Origin: a virus
Reading direction: 5' to 3' (one strand)
Virus record (IMG/VR): IMGVR_UViG_3300020468_000060
Coordinates: 1-27,415 of that record
DNA: 27,415 nucleotides
In this document: piece after piece, positions 1 to 9,735 of the stretch
Numbering within the stretch: the first letter of the stretch is position 1
Layout of the letters: each line of letters starts with the position of its first letter
Translations under genes and position numbers: made by a program
Notes under the pieces: generated by a model
What the model was told of the DNA's origin: nothing
Database searches by the model: none
What the model saw: only the letters and a program-made list of their open reading frames with translations

Positions 1-3000
1 CCACTGACTTTGTATATAAAGTTGCTACTAATGACACTGGTGGTCGTGTATATGTATCACAAACTATTGGTAGTGATTTAAACGATGGTCGTTCAGCTGC
101 AAGACCAGTAAAAACAGTTAAGAAAGCAGCACAGATTGCTTACGGTTTACAGAAAGCTGTGCCCACAGCAACTGACGAATACGTTTCTATCATCGTATCT
201 GGTGGTGAGTATCTAGAAGATAACCCAATTTCACTTCCTAGGAACTGTTCACTAATTGGTGACAACCTACGTCGTGTTATCATGCGTCCTGCAAATCAGG
301 ATCGTCACATGATCAAGGCGTCTAATGAAACATATATCTTTGGTGTTGTATTCAGAGACGCACTACAAAACTCATCAGACCCACAAAGTACAGTAATCCA
401 TACATGGAAGTATGCCTTTGTATTTGATGATAAGCAAAGATTATACTATGAACCAGAATTAAGACAGATTCCTGCAGTTGCTGGAGATAAGTTCCGTGGT
501 GATAACATATTCAAGATTACATTTAACAACCACACAGGTAGTAATGCAACTCTAGAAGTTGGAGATTTCGTACAAGGTGGATCATCTGGTACACTTGGTA
601 CAATCCAGACTGTCAACTTCACAGGTCCTATTGCATCACCATATTCTACTGGTGATATCACGGTATTGATTACCTCAGGTGTTAATGATGTATTCCAAGA
701 CGCTGAAAAAGTATTCTATGATAATGTTGCTGCAAATATAATTACTGACCTCAACAATGCTAGTGTATCAGATAGATTTGACGTTGTTGATGCTGAATCA
801 TTAAGACCAGAACTTGAAGTTATATCTAATCAAATTTATCAGCACACTATTGATAGTGAAAGAGAATTTGTTTCTTTCCGTGGTAGCAGTAATTATATTG
901 ATACAGCAAATGATACAATTACACTAACAGCTCACAGATATAGAACTGGTGCAGCTGTTGCATATCATAAAGACGAAAACGCTACAGCATTACCTGGTTT
1001 AATTGATGGCACAGTCTATTATATAAGAAGTGTTGACGCTAACAGTGTTGCATTATATGACACTTATGCCAACGCTATTAATGTATCTGTAACTCAGGGT
1101 AGAAAAGATATTACTGGTGTATCATCTGATGATAGATTCCATACATTTGACTCTGGTAATGTTATGCCAGAAGTTAATAACATCTATATTAACAAACATC
1201 AATTCATAACTGGAGATGGTATAATATATCGTGCTAGTAAAATGGGCGGTATTGGTGGACTTGTTGATGGTACTGCATATTTTGTTTATAAAGAAAATGA
1301 TGATTATATAAGACTTGCTGCATCTGCTGCTGACGCTACACAGAAAGATGCTTCTGGAGCTGACAACCCAGTAACAGTAACACTAACAACACCAGGAAAC
1401 GGATTCCAAAGATTTGACATACAGGAAAAAGTATTATCAATTACTACGATTGATACATCTTTGAATACTGTAGCAACATATAATGGTCCTGTATTCACTC
1501 TGCAGAGTTCTAGTACATCATCAGATTTCCATGATTATGAAGTTGGTCAAGAGATTCAAGTATATGGTTTCCAGAATAGTGCTATAGATTTTGGTACTGG
1601 TACAAACTCATCATTTACAATCAGTGGTGGATTAATTACAGTTACTGTATCAAGTGTAGACAACACAAAAACATCTACATTATTCTCCAACTGGGCAACT
1701 CTTACAGAAGCTGGTATTACATTTAACTTCCCTGCTGGTTATGAAAGATTTAGTAAGACATATTCTATAGATGGTTTTAGTACAGGATCTGGAACTCCAA
1801 CTCTTGCAAGTAATACTGACCTAGGTATTGGTATTGCGAGATATAATAGTTCTAACCTAACAATCACCTTTGTTCTAAAACAAGCAAATATTGATACTGC
1901 AAGTGACGTAACAACTGCATCAGGTTCTAACGTTAGTATCCTTGATAACTTAACAGATTTAAACGGAAGAAAATATGTTACTCACCGTATAGAAAGGGCA
2001 GATGGTTACTCACTACAGTTTGTTGTTCGTGGTAATATCAGTCAGATAGGTGCTTCTATTAACCCAACTGGTGACCAAACAGTTATATCATCTTGCAACT
2101 ATGTCTTATCATCCTTAAGGAACTCTCCTTATGGATTCAACAAGATTAGTCAAAGTGACCGTTTTAAAGATGGTGCTGAAGCAATTAAAATTAACCAAGA
2201 ATTTATTGCTCAGGAGGCAGTTGGATATGTCAAATATTATTATGAATCATCCGCTACTCGTAGTAGTGCACTTACTATTGGTGGAACAAACTTCCAACAA
2301 GCCGCAGACACAATAGCAAGAAGTATTACATCATGGTCTGTTAGTGGAGATGATTTAACAGTTGTATGTCAGAGAGGTCATAATTTATATCCTAACTTTA
2401 GTCAACACACTCCTACTCTTGCAGCGTACACACCAGCTACAGGTGTGTTTGTAGTAACTGTAAGTAACCACGGATTTAGTGTTGGAGACTTAGTTAAGTT
2501 TGATGCTGGTGCATTTGTATTCCAGTGTGCTGAAGATAGCGGTGCATCTGATCACCCATATCCTAGAGGTGGAGATCCTGCATTTGATAAGTGGTTAAAG
2601 ATAACTGCAAAGGATACAAATACATTTACTGTTAACGTTGGTGTATCTTCTAACACTACAACTCACACATTTGTAAGTGCTGGAACTAACTCAGTTAAGA
2701 AAGCATTAACAACAGTAACTATTGCGAGTTCTGGTAACTCAACAGTCAATGGTGTCCATGGTATTAAAGATATTGTAGATGATAGAAAATTCATCTTAGA
2801 CCTTGCTAACAACACTGCTAACGGACAGTCTGGAACAGTAGGAACATTTACAGATTTACAAAAACCATTTAGAACTCCAAATAGTATACCAACAGATAAT
2901 AAGTATGCTGATGCTGCTGAGTTATTATTTGGTAATGCAGATATGATTGCCGATTGGTCAGTCAATAAAATGCTTGCTAACAATAGTGGTTACAGTATTC

Positions 3001-6000
3001 CTACAGGAAGTACAGCGTGTTATGATGATGTCAGAGACTTTATACAAAAGTGTGTAGCACATAACCTTAAGTGGGGTGGTAACGATAGAGTATATGATCA
3101 AGCAAAATTCTACATTGATCCTGGTTTCTCATTAACTAGAGATCGTTACGTAGAAGTATTCAACAATGCAAAAGATGCTTGTATTAAAGCAGCTAGAAAT
3201 TTACCATTATACAGAAATCCATATTCTACAAAATTACAATATTATCATACTCTCACTTTAGATACTGCATCACAATCTGTATCTGGTTATGCTGCAACTC
3301 TAATACTTGCTAACTTAGATTTAATTGCATTTGAATCAGTTCAACAATATAACGTAGACAATCCTTCACACAATGTGCCTGGTGGAAACCAGAACTGTAT
3401 TGATGACGTTAGTGATTTCTTACGTGCTGTCGTATGGAACTTAAACCATGGTGGTAACGAGCAAGTTTATGATCACGCACAACTATACACAAACTCTACT
3501 TTCCTAGACGGGGAAGAAACAGAGTCCCGTGCTGTATTCCAATTAGCAAAAGGACTTGCTAAACAGGCAGCTGCTAGTGAAACAATCACTATTGAAGGTA
3601 ATCACGGATTTACTCAAGTAACTAACGCTGGTCTCAAAGGAACTAGTGTTGAACAAAATCTAGTTGAAGGATTCTTCACAATCCTTGATACTGCTATCGC
3701 TAACGATAACATGTCACACGCTACTAGAACTGTTACATCTGCTCCTTCTTGTGCATCTGTTATATCTTCTATTACAACCTTCTTTGATACTGTTACAACT
3801 GCCTTAGGAAGCGGTTCTACTGCGGGTAGTGTGTCAAGTGTTACAAGAACATCTGCACCTGGCGATCAACAGTGTATTGATGACGTAATGAAAATATGTA
3901 GAGCATTCCAGTATGACTTACGTTATGGTGGTAACTCTGCTATTGTAGAAGCATCAAATCTATACATTAGTGGTAGTGCAATTGCATTCTTGAACAATGA
4001 AGTTCAGTACAGTCGTGCAATGTTTGCTGCAGCAAAAGAATTATCAATAGACGCAATAAGAAATAATTTAGAAGCTGGTCAATTCTCACAGATTGTTCCT
4101 GTATCAAATGGTTCTATTACTGTAGATAGTAGTAAACCAGAATGTGCAAACGTTGTATCTGCATTGACTACAAACTGGGGTATTCTTGATAACGTATTAT
4201 CAAGTGCTACAGCATACAGTGGAACAGTAACAACCCCTGATCCTTTACTTCAAGAACAATCAAATAATAGTTACAATTTCCCACTTGGAAATGTATTCTT
4301 AGATCTTCCAGTTATTGAAGCATCTCCTTATATTCAGAACTCTTCACTTATATCATTCCTTGGTGGTTCTGGTTGTGAAATTGATGGTGCTAAGGTTGCT
4401 ACACCTAACGTTCCTAGACCAGGTTTAAAACAGAATTCACAGGGTAACACCGTTGCACAGTTTGATCCACAAGGTAAGTCGATGGTTGCTAACGCATTCA
4501 CCATCATTTGTTTTGGTGGTACTGCGTACAACGTTAGTAATGATGGATATACACAGTTAGTTTCTGTGTTCGCTATCTTCTGTCAAGATGGTATTCTTGT
4601 ACAGTCTGGTGGTTATGCATCTGTTACTAACTCAGCGTCTAACTTTGGTACATACTCTCTACGTGCTACTGGATTTAGATCTGAACCATATTCATTTGAT
4701 ATTGGTGTTATTGATTCTATTGTAGATGACACTGATGGAAATGGAACACCAACTGGTAGACAGGTAATCCAAGTTAGTGGTACAACTCTAACAAACATTC
4801 CGATTGAAGATTATATTATCAAGATTGATGGACATACTCCAACTGATCCTGCTGTAGAGCACATTATTCTAGAGACAGAACTTATTTCTGGTTCTGCTGG
4901 TACACAGATTGTTGCTAAGATCAAGACCAACAGGTCTATGGACTATAAGAATACTAGCACTAATGTTAGATATCAGTCTTCTAACGATGCTGGTTTTGTA
5001 GCTGGTTCTCAACCATTAACTACCCTTGTAGGTTTAGCAATTAAATTCCACAGACCATCTGTATGTAACTCATCATCACACACTTGGGAATACTCTGGAT
5101 CAGGTAACACCTACGCTGCTTTACCACAAAACGGTGGTGTTGGATTAGGAAGTGCATACGAAGCAGCAGAAGAATTATTCGGTCAGGTTTATACATCAGG
5201 AACCAACGAATTTGGTGACTTTAAAGTTGGTAACTTTGTTACGATCTTCAACAGAACTGGTGCTATTAGTTTTGTTGGTACTGTTGCAATCTCAGAACTT
5301 ACATCTATTAAGATTGTTGGTGGTGACATCACAATTACAGGATTCTCACAAGATGATAACTTAGGTGGAACATTCGCATCTGACTCCTTACTACCTACAC
5401 AGGCATCTGTTAAAGATTATATTTCAAATAATTTAGGACCATATCTAAACCAACCGTTCTCAACAAACGCAGTTCCATCTGCTCTAGTTCAGTTAACTTC
5501 AAATGGTAAGATTAACCTTGACCAAATCCCTGCATTACGTCCATTCAATATTACATCTGTTGCATCACAAGCAGAAAGACTTGCTATTGAAGACGCAAAC
5601 GCTGGTGACATTGCGATACAAACAACAGCAACTACATTCAACGTTGCATCATCTTCTGTTAATACAGGTGCTGATACTATTACAATCACAGGTCACGGTA
5701 CATCAACTGGAGATCAGTTAACATATACAGAAGGTTCATCAGCAATTGGTGGGTTGTCAACAAACAATGTCTACTACGTTATTAAAGTTGATGACAATAC
5801 AATCAAACTTGCTGCGACTTCATCTAATGCATCTGCAAACTCTGAGATTACTTTAACTAATCAAGGTTCTGGTACTCATCAATTTGTAACTGCTGGTATA
5901 GCAATATCTTATATCTTAGAAAATGACTTAGAAAGTCAATTCCTAGCATTTACACCAAACAGTGCTTATCAGTTTACTTCTGGAGACATTATTACTGGTA

Positions 6001-9000
6001 GTTCTACAACTGCTCGTGGTACAGTTTCATCATACAATGACGGTGCTGTATTTAACTATGTAATTAGTAACGGTGGTTCTGGATACTCAGGTAACTTTAA
6101 CCTAACAATCGCTGCACCTGATGACACAAGTAATGGAGTTCAAGCTGCTGCAACATGTAATGTAACAAGTGGTGTTGTAACTAGTGTTACTATCACAAAC
6201 CTTGGTAAAGGTTACTACTCGCAACCAACAGTACAGGTATTGACATCACCTAGTGGTGTTGCTAACAATGCAGTTGTTTCTGCTCAGATAGAAGGTAGAG
6301 TTGCGATTGCGATTGCAAACAATATTAAGTTTGACGCTGGTGACTTTATTGTAGACCAAGCATTAGCAAACTTAGCAACTGGAACTTATTCTCAAAGTGG
6401 TACAACAACAATAACATTCACTGAGAGTAATCACGGTCTTGCTAACGGTGCTTTACAATTCTTTGACTTTACTACAGGTGATGGTCCTGATGGATTCTAC
6501 ACTATAACATTATTGAACTCTAGTCAGTTCTCTATTACATCTCCTAACAGTGCAACCACATCTGGTAACTATGCTAGAAAGAGAATAGTTGACCTTTCAA
6601 GAGTAGTTAATACATCAGCACAAAATGCTGGTAACTGGACACAGTTGACATCAACAAATATTGATGCTTCTAATATTGTTGCTGGTACAATTGACCCAGA
6701 AAGAATGGCAGGAAAGGGTACTGCAAACTCATTCACATTCTTACGTGGTGATTCATCATGGGAGTATGCATTACAATCAATTAGACCTACAACTGCTGAT
6801 GCGATATTAATTGGTGGATCAGTAACAGATAGTTCATACATTGACAGTATTACTATTACTAACGCTGGTACTGGATATACAGATGGAACTTATCAGAACT
6901 TACCAATGGAAGGTGGTAACGTTTCTGTTACCAGTCAAGACGTTGCTCGTGCAACATATGTTGTATCAGGTGGTGCAATTACATCCGCACAGGTTACTGA
7001 CTCTGGTACTGGTTATACTGGAACATTCTCTGTAACTATACCAAGTGAACTTGGTTCTGGTAGTTCTGCAGTATTGAGTGCTGTTAAAGGATCAATCAAT
7101 CGTGCCTTTGGTAACATTGAAATTGATATTAGAAAGGGTAATGCACTAACTGCAAGTGCTAGTGTATATGGTAACTACGGTGTATTCAGATTTAGAAAGG
7201 ACGTTGCTAACCAAGCAGTTGCTAACCAAGATCAAGGTGGATTTGTTATTGATGATAATGGTCAAGTTTCAATTGACCAAGGACCTGGTTCAGAACTTAA
7301 CGCTGACAGACTAGATGGTAACCAAGGTATCTACTATCAGACTGCAAACAACATTATCTTTGGTACGTTAGATCCTGCAAGACTTGCAAACGTAACATAC
7401 AACATCTCTATATCTGGTACTGCTGATACTGCAAACAGAATATTTAACGAGACTGCATCACTCACATCAAACCCATCTCCTGCTCAGGCAGCAAATGGTG
7501 TTGCTGCAGCATTAAGAAACAACTCTGCTACAGCATTAAATGATGGTGGTACTACACACGGTATTGTAACTTACAGAAGACAGTCTACTGGAACTGCATC
7601 AACTCAATTAGGATTCACAGATAATAACAATCTATACATCAGAGGTAATGGTGGAATAAATGCAGTCTACTCTAACTGGGAGAAGATATGGTCATCTGGT
7701 AACGATGGTGCTGGAACAGGTCTAGATGCTGACAAATTAGATGGATCACAAGGACTTTGGTATCAGACAGGTTATAACATAGGTGACACACGTGGTGGAG
7801 TTACATCACCTATTGGTGATATGTTCTTACCAGAGGTTCTTGGTCAAGACAAGATGGTCTTTGAGAACTTCTATGTTAATGACACAGGACTAAAATATAC
7901 TCTATACATTCCAAATTTCCATTGTAATAGTGGTGTTGGTGGTAACATCAACAATGGTGGAACATATACTATCTACTCTGATATAGGGGCAACAAACAAC
8001 ATTGGTTCTATCGTAGTTGATAGTTCTGGCGGTGTTCAAGAACTTACACACACAACTGGTGAAATATACTCTCTTGTAACTGGAACGATAGCATTTGTTG
8101 GTTCTAATAATAATCCAAACATATATGTCTTCGGACCTAATCCTGGCACAAAATGGACTGTATCATCATCTAATAAAATTTCTAGTGGATCTAGCACAAT
8201 TATTGGATTACGTGATAATGCAAACGGTGCTAAGTTACAGATTGGTAAAGCAGCGGTATCTACTACACCAACAATAGACTTTAGATCATCAGGTCAAGCA
8301 CCAAACTATGACGTTCAAATGATCGTCTCTGGTGGTAATGGAAGTGATGGTAATGGTGCATTAAGATTTAACGCAAACGACCTAACTGTCAATGGTAACA
8401 CCATGTGGCACGCAGGAAACGATGGAGCATCATCACAGTTAGACGCTCACTATGTTGATGGTTATACTCAGTCAACATCTGCAACAGCAAATACTCTTGC
8501 ACGTAGAGATGCTTCTGGACACTTAACAGTTAATGACTTAACTGCTGACCAAGGTACTTTCAATAATACTGGTGCTTCTTCATTACAACTTGCTGGATCT
8601 AATGGTGTTAATATTGGTAAGGCAGCAACAAACGTTCTTAAGATTAGTGGTAGAGGAAACTCTAACGTAGGTTCAATAAGATTTGGTAATGATAGTAATG
8701 ACTTTGGTTGGAATGGAACCTACTTATCATACAACAATATCACTTTCCGTGGTGGTCGCTTAGGTATTGGGGAAACCAATCCTGCAGCACGTATCCACGT
8801 AGACGAAGGTGGTAACACTGGTGACGGTGATGGATCAGCATCTATGACTGCAACTGGTGGAGAATCAATGTTGATTCAAGTTGACACAGCATTTACTGTG
8901 GGTCATACTTTAGGTTCTCTTGTATGGAGAACTGGAAGTCGTAGACGTGCAATGATTACTGGTGTTTGTGAAAACACAGATAGTGATTACCTAGGTCTAT

Positions 9001-9728
9001 CGTTCTATACACAAGGAACTGATGGTTCTGGCGACTTCTTCGAGTCTATGAGAATCTCAAGAAGTGGTAATGTAGGTGTGGGTAACTTTGGTAGTGGTAC
9101 ACCATCTTACAAACTTGATGTTAAGGGCGACATTCGTTCAACAAATACTATAAGATCTACAGTCGCACAAGGTAGTGCACCGATCTCTGTTAGTTCTACA
9201 ACTGTATGTCCTAATCTTAACGCAGACTTACTTGATGGTTATACTGCATTAGCACTTCCATACTTAGGTGCTAGTGTTAACACATGGTTGAATGATGATG
9301 GTGGACAAGAAAGATTCTACTTTGCTAACAACTCACACACATATCTTAGAACTGGAGATAACTTCTACTTCAGATCTAATAACAATACTGGAATGGGTTC
9401 TATTGATGGTGACGGTGGTTACTGGACAATCTATGGTGGTGGTGACCAAACACAGTCATCTTACCGAATGGAAGTTAGAGGAGCGAACGGTCTAAATATC
9501 AATACATCATCTGTGGGTCTATCTAGCGGACAAAGATCCGTTGTTCTTCGTGCTGATGGAGACAAGCAATGGATAGATAGATATGGTGTAATGAAGCGTA
9601 ATAGAAACTCTATTGGAGAGAGCACATCTGTTAATAGTGGAGACAACTGTTTAAGTTCAGGTCCTATTACTATAAATAGCGGTGTAACTGTTACCATAAA
9701 CAGTGGTGGATACTGGAGCATAGTTTAA
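1..9728 (+). CDS. Giant tail-fibre-like virion structural protein, 5' partial
   Basis: The reading frame is open from base 3 with no stop, so the true start lies upstream; the GTG at 159 is only an internal codon. At least 3241 residues are present. In order: an N-terminal segment with GSDLNDGRS and a pectate-lyase-like beta-helix style (about 3-430); repeated HGF..GD/YY-type beta modules; three helical repeats with a C(I/Y)DDV...GGN core (2905-4085); a second beta-helix-like region around EASPYIQNSS and GGSGCEIDG (4310-4700); a fibre segment starting near GKINLDQIPAL (5505); GxGY modules; and LDADxLDG fibre repeats to the C-terminus, which ends in a hydrophobic strand after SGPITINSGVTV. The LDADxLDG and GKI..xQLPA motifs are known from phage tail fibres. 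I see no C-terminal S74 autoprotease, so the fibre is probably not self-cleaved. It is likely a peripheral tail or baseplate fibre contacting the host. Family assignment is by motif style only; the exact T4 equivalent is unclear. Confidence 0.85.
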   Translation, partial: TDFVYKVATNDTGGRVYVSQTIGSDLNDGRSAARPVKTVKKAAQIAYGLQKAVPTATDEYVSIIVSGGEYLEDNPISLPRNCSLIGDNLRRVIMRPANQDRHMIKASNETYIFGVVFRDALQNSSDPQSTVIHTWKYAFVFDDKQRLYYEPELRQIPAVAGDKFRGDNIFKITFNNHTGSNATLEVGDFVQGGSSGTLGTIQTVNFTGPIASPYSTGDITVLITSGVNDVFQDAEKVFYDNVAANIITDLNNASVSDRFDVVDAESLRPELEVISNQIYQHTIDSEREFVSFRGSSNYIDTANDTITLTAHRYRTGAAVAYHKDENATALPGLIDGTVYYIRSVDANSVALYDTYANAINVSVTQGRKDITGVSSDDRFHTFDSGNVMPEVNNIYINKHQFITGDGIIYRASKMGGIGGLVDGTAYFVYKENDDYIRLAASAADATQKDASGADNPVTVTLTTPGNGFQRFDIQEKVLSITTIDTSLNTVATYNGPVFTLQSSSTSSDFHDYEVGQEIQVYGFQNSAIDFGTGTNSSFTISGGLITVTVSSVDNTKTSTLFSNWATLTEAGITFNFPAGYERFSKTYSIDGFSTGSGTPTLASNTDLGIGIARYNSSNLTITFVLKQANIDTASDVTTASGSNVSILDNLTDLNGRKYVTHRIERADGYSLQFVVRGNISQIGASINPTGDQTVISSCNYVLSSLRNSPYGFNKISQSDRFKDGAEAIKINQEFIAQEAVGYVKYYYESSATRSSALTIGGTNFQQAADTIARSITSWSVSGDDLTVVCQRGHNLYPNFSQHTPTLAAYTPATGVFVVTVSNHGFSVGDLVKFDAGAFVFQCAEDSGASDHPYPRGGDPAFDKWLKITAKDTNTFTVNVGVSSNTTTHTFVSAGTNSVKKALTTVTIASSGNSTVNGVHGIKDIVDDRKFILDLANNTANGQSGTVGTFTDLQKPFRTPNSIPTDNKYADAAELLFGNADMIADWSVNKMLANNSGYSIPTGSTACYDDVRDFIQKCVAHNLKWGGNDRVYDQAKFYIDPGFSLTRDRYVEVFNNAKDACIKAARNLPLYRNPYSTKLQYYHTLTLDTASQSVSGYAATLILANLDLIAFESVQQYNVDNPSHNVPGGNQNCIDDVSDFLRAVVWNLNHGGNEQVYDHAQLYTNSTFLDGEETESRAVFQLAKGLAKQAAASETITIEGNHGFTQVTNAGLKGTSVEQNLVEGFFTILDTAIANDNMSHATRTVTSAPSCASVISSITTFFDTVTTALGSGSTAGSVSSVTRTSAPGDQQCIDDVMKICRAFQYDLRYGGNSAIVEASNLYISGSAIAFLNNEVQYSRAMFAAAKELSIDAIRNNLEAGQFSQIVPVSNGSITVDSSKPECANVVSALTTNWGILDNVLSSATAYSGTVTTPDPLLQEQSNNSYNFPLGNVFLDLPVIEASPYIQNSSLISFLGGSGCEIDGAKVATPNVPRPGLKQNSQGNTVAQFDPQGKSMVANAFTIICFGGTAYNVSNDGYTQLVSVFAIFCQDGILVQSGGYASVTNSASNFGTYSLRATGFRSEPYSFDIGVIDSIVDDTDGNGTPTGRQVIQVSGTTLTNIPIEDYIIKIDGHTPTDPAVEHIILETELISGSAGTQIVAKIKTNRSMDYKNTSTNVRYQSSNDAGFVAGSQPLTTLVGLAIKFHRPSVCNSSSHTWEYSGSGNTYAALPQNGGVGLGSAYEAAEELFGQVYTSGTNEFGDFKVGNFVTIFNRTGAISFVGTVAISELTSIKIVGGDITITGFSQDDNLGGTFASDSLLPTQASVKDYISNNLGPYLNQPFSTNAVPSALVQLTSNGKINLDQIPALRPFNITSVASQAERLAIEDANAGDIAIQTTATTFNVASSSVNTGADTITITGHGTSTGDQLTYTEGSSAIGGLSTNNVYYVIKVDDNTIKLAATSSNASANSEITLTNQGSGTHQFVTAGIAISYILENDLESQFLAFTPNSAYQFTSGDIITGSSTTARGTVSSYNDGAVFNYVISNGGSGYSGNFNLTIAAPDDTSNGVQAAATCNVTSGVVTSVTITNLGKGYYSQPTVQVLTSPSGVANNAVVSAQIEGRVAIAIANNIKFDAGDFIVDQALANLATGTYSQSGTTTITFTESNHGLANGALQFFDFTTGDGPDGFYTITLLNSSQFSITSPNSATTSGNYARKRIVDLSRVVNTSAQNAGNWTQLTSTNIDASNIVAGTIDPERMAGKGTANSFTFLRGDSSWEYALQSIRPTTADAILIGGSVTDSSYIDSITITNAGTGYTDGTYQNLPMEGGNVSVTSQDVARATYVVSGGAITSAQVTDSGTGYTGTFSVTIPSELGSGSSAVLSAVKGSINRAFGNIEIDIRKGNALTASASVYGNYGVFRFRKDVANQAVANQDQGGFVIDDNGQVSIDQGPGSELNADRLDGNQGIYYQTANNIIFGTLDPARLANVTYNISISGTADTANRIFNETASLTSNPSPAQAANGVAAALRNNSATALNDGGTTHGIVTYRRQSTGTASTQLGFTDNNNLYIRGNGGINAVYSNWEKIWSSGNDGAGTGLDADKLDGSQGLWYQTGYNIGDTRGGVTSPIGDMFLPEVLGQDKMVFENFYVNDTGLKYTLYIPNFHCNSGVGGNINNGGTYTIYSDIGATNNIGSIVVDSSGGVQELTHTTGEIYSLVTGTIAFVGSNNNPNIYVFGPNPGTKWTVSSSNKISSGSSTIIGLRDNANGAKLQIGKAAVSTTPTIDFRSSGQAPNYDVQMIVSGGNGSDGNGALRFNANDLTVNGNTMWHAGNDGASSQLDAHYVDGYTQSTSATANTLARRDASGHLTVNDLTADQGTFNNTGASSLQLAGSNGVNIGKAATNVLKISGRGNSNVGSIRFGNDSNDFGWNGTYLSYNNITFRGGRLGIGETNPAARIHVDEGGNTGDGDGSASMTATGGESMLIQVDTAFTVGHTLGSLVWRTGSRRRAMITGVCENTDSDYLGLSFYTQGTDGSGDFFESMRISRSGNVGVGNFGSGTPSYKLDVKGDIRSTNTIRSTVAQGSAPISVSSTTVCPNLNADLLDGYTALALPYLGASVNTWLNDDGGQERFYFANNSHTYLRTGDNFYFRSNNNTGMGSIDGDGGYWTIYGGGDQTQSSYRMEVRGANGLNINTSSVGLSSGQRSVVLRADGDKQWIDRYGVMKRNRNSIGESTSVNSGDNCLSSGPITINSGVTVTINSGGYWSIV
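890..1400 (+). repeat. Tandem HxxxTGDxV...GLxxGTxYY beta modules in the giant fibre
   Basis: Two adjacent coding repeats of about 85-95 residues share the pattern: aromatic/His turn, TG(A/D), a 'GL.DGT.Y(Y/F)' strand and an 'R/KLA' or 'VALYD' strand, ending in a Gly-x-(Q)-RF-type strand. Related copies occur near 2440-2700 (SNHGFSVGD), 5680-5890 (GHGTSTGD...GLSTNNVYY) and 6410-6560 (SNHGLANG). These are protein-level repeats, diverged at the DNA level. They probably form serial beta-sandwich or beta-prism units along the fibre. Confidence 0.6.
2905..4085 (+). repeat. Three helical C(I/Y)DDV...GGN..VY repeats in the giant fibre
   Basis: The core occurs three times: CYDDVRDF...KWGGNDRVYD (about 3018-3100), CIDDVSDF...NHGGNEQVYD (about 3393-3473) and CIDDVMKI...RYGGNSAIVE (about 3873-3950). 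Each is preceded by a helical segment with several Asn/Ala and followed by 'A..Y' and a second helix ending in 'A(K/A)(D/G/E)'. The segment is helix-rich, unlike the beta-rich rest of the protein. Spacing is roughly 375 to 480 bases. Function unknown. Confidence 0.7.
6040..7110 (+). repeat. GxGY beta-motif repeats in the giant fibre
   Basis: Short strands of the form (I/V)(T/S)(N/D)xGxGYx, followed by a beta strand and a Pro/Asp-rich turn, occur at about 6062 (SNGGSGYSG), 6198 (TNLGKGYYS), 6858 (TNAGTGYTD) and 6999 (TDSGTGYTG). Between copies lies a recurring segment with 'G(V/A)(V/I)TS(V/A)'. The same motif recurs in gp14 (24390-24850). Confidence 0.7.
7293..9239 (+). repeat. LDADxLDG tail-fibre repeats
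   Basis: Four copies are visible: LNADRLDG (about 7296-7319), LDADKLDG (7722-7745), LDAHYVDG (8439-8462) and LNADLLDG (9216-9239). Two are preceded by a 'W(H/S)(A/S)GNDG' segment. This pattern is well known in T4-type and other phage tail fibres and marks repeated shaft units. The GRLGIGETNP and GNVGVG segments between the last copies resemble the bead modules often found near fibre ends. Confidence 0.75.
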
Positions 9729-9735
9729 ACTAATC

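Noticed and set aside
2663-2983. 106-residue reverse-strand open frame
   Set aside because: Lies fully inside the giant fibre gene, no ribosome site or family signal; an antisense shadow.
9461-9721. 86-residue reverse-strand open frame at the fibre end
   Set aside because: Opposite to a strongly coding frame in an all-plus region; no motif.
9100-9728. C-terminal S74 self-cleaving chaperone on the fibre
   Set aside because: The upstream GIGETNP-like modules suggested it, but no S74 Ser-Lys motif or helical chaperone domain follows.
159-9728. GTG at 159 as the start of the giant fibre
   Set aside because: The same frame is open for 52 codons upstream to the window edge with clear fibre-like sequence, so the gene begins before the window.
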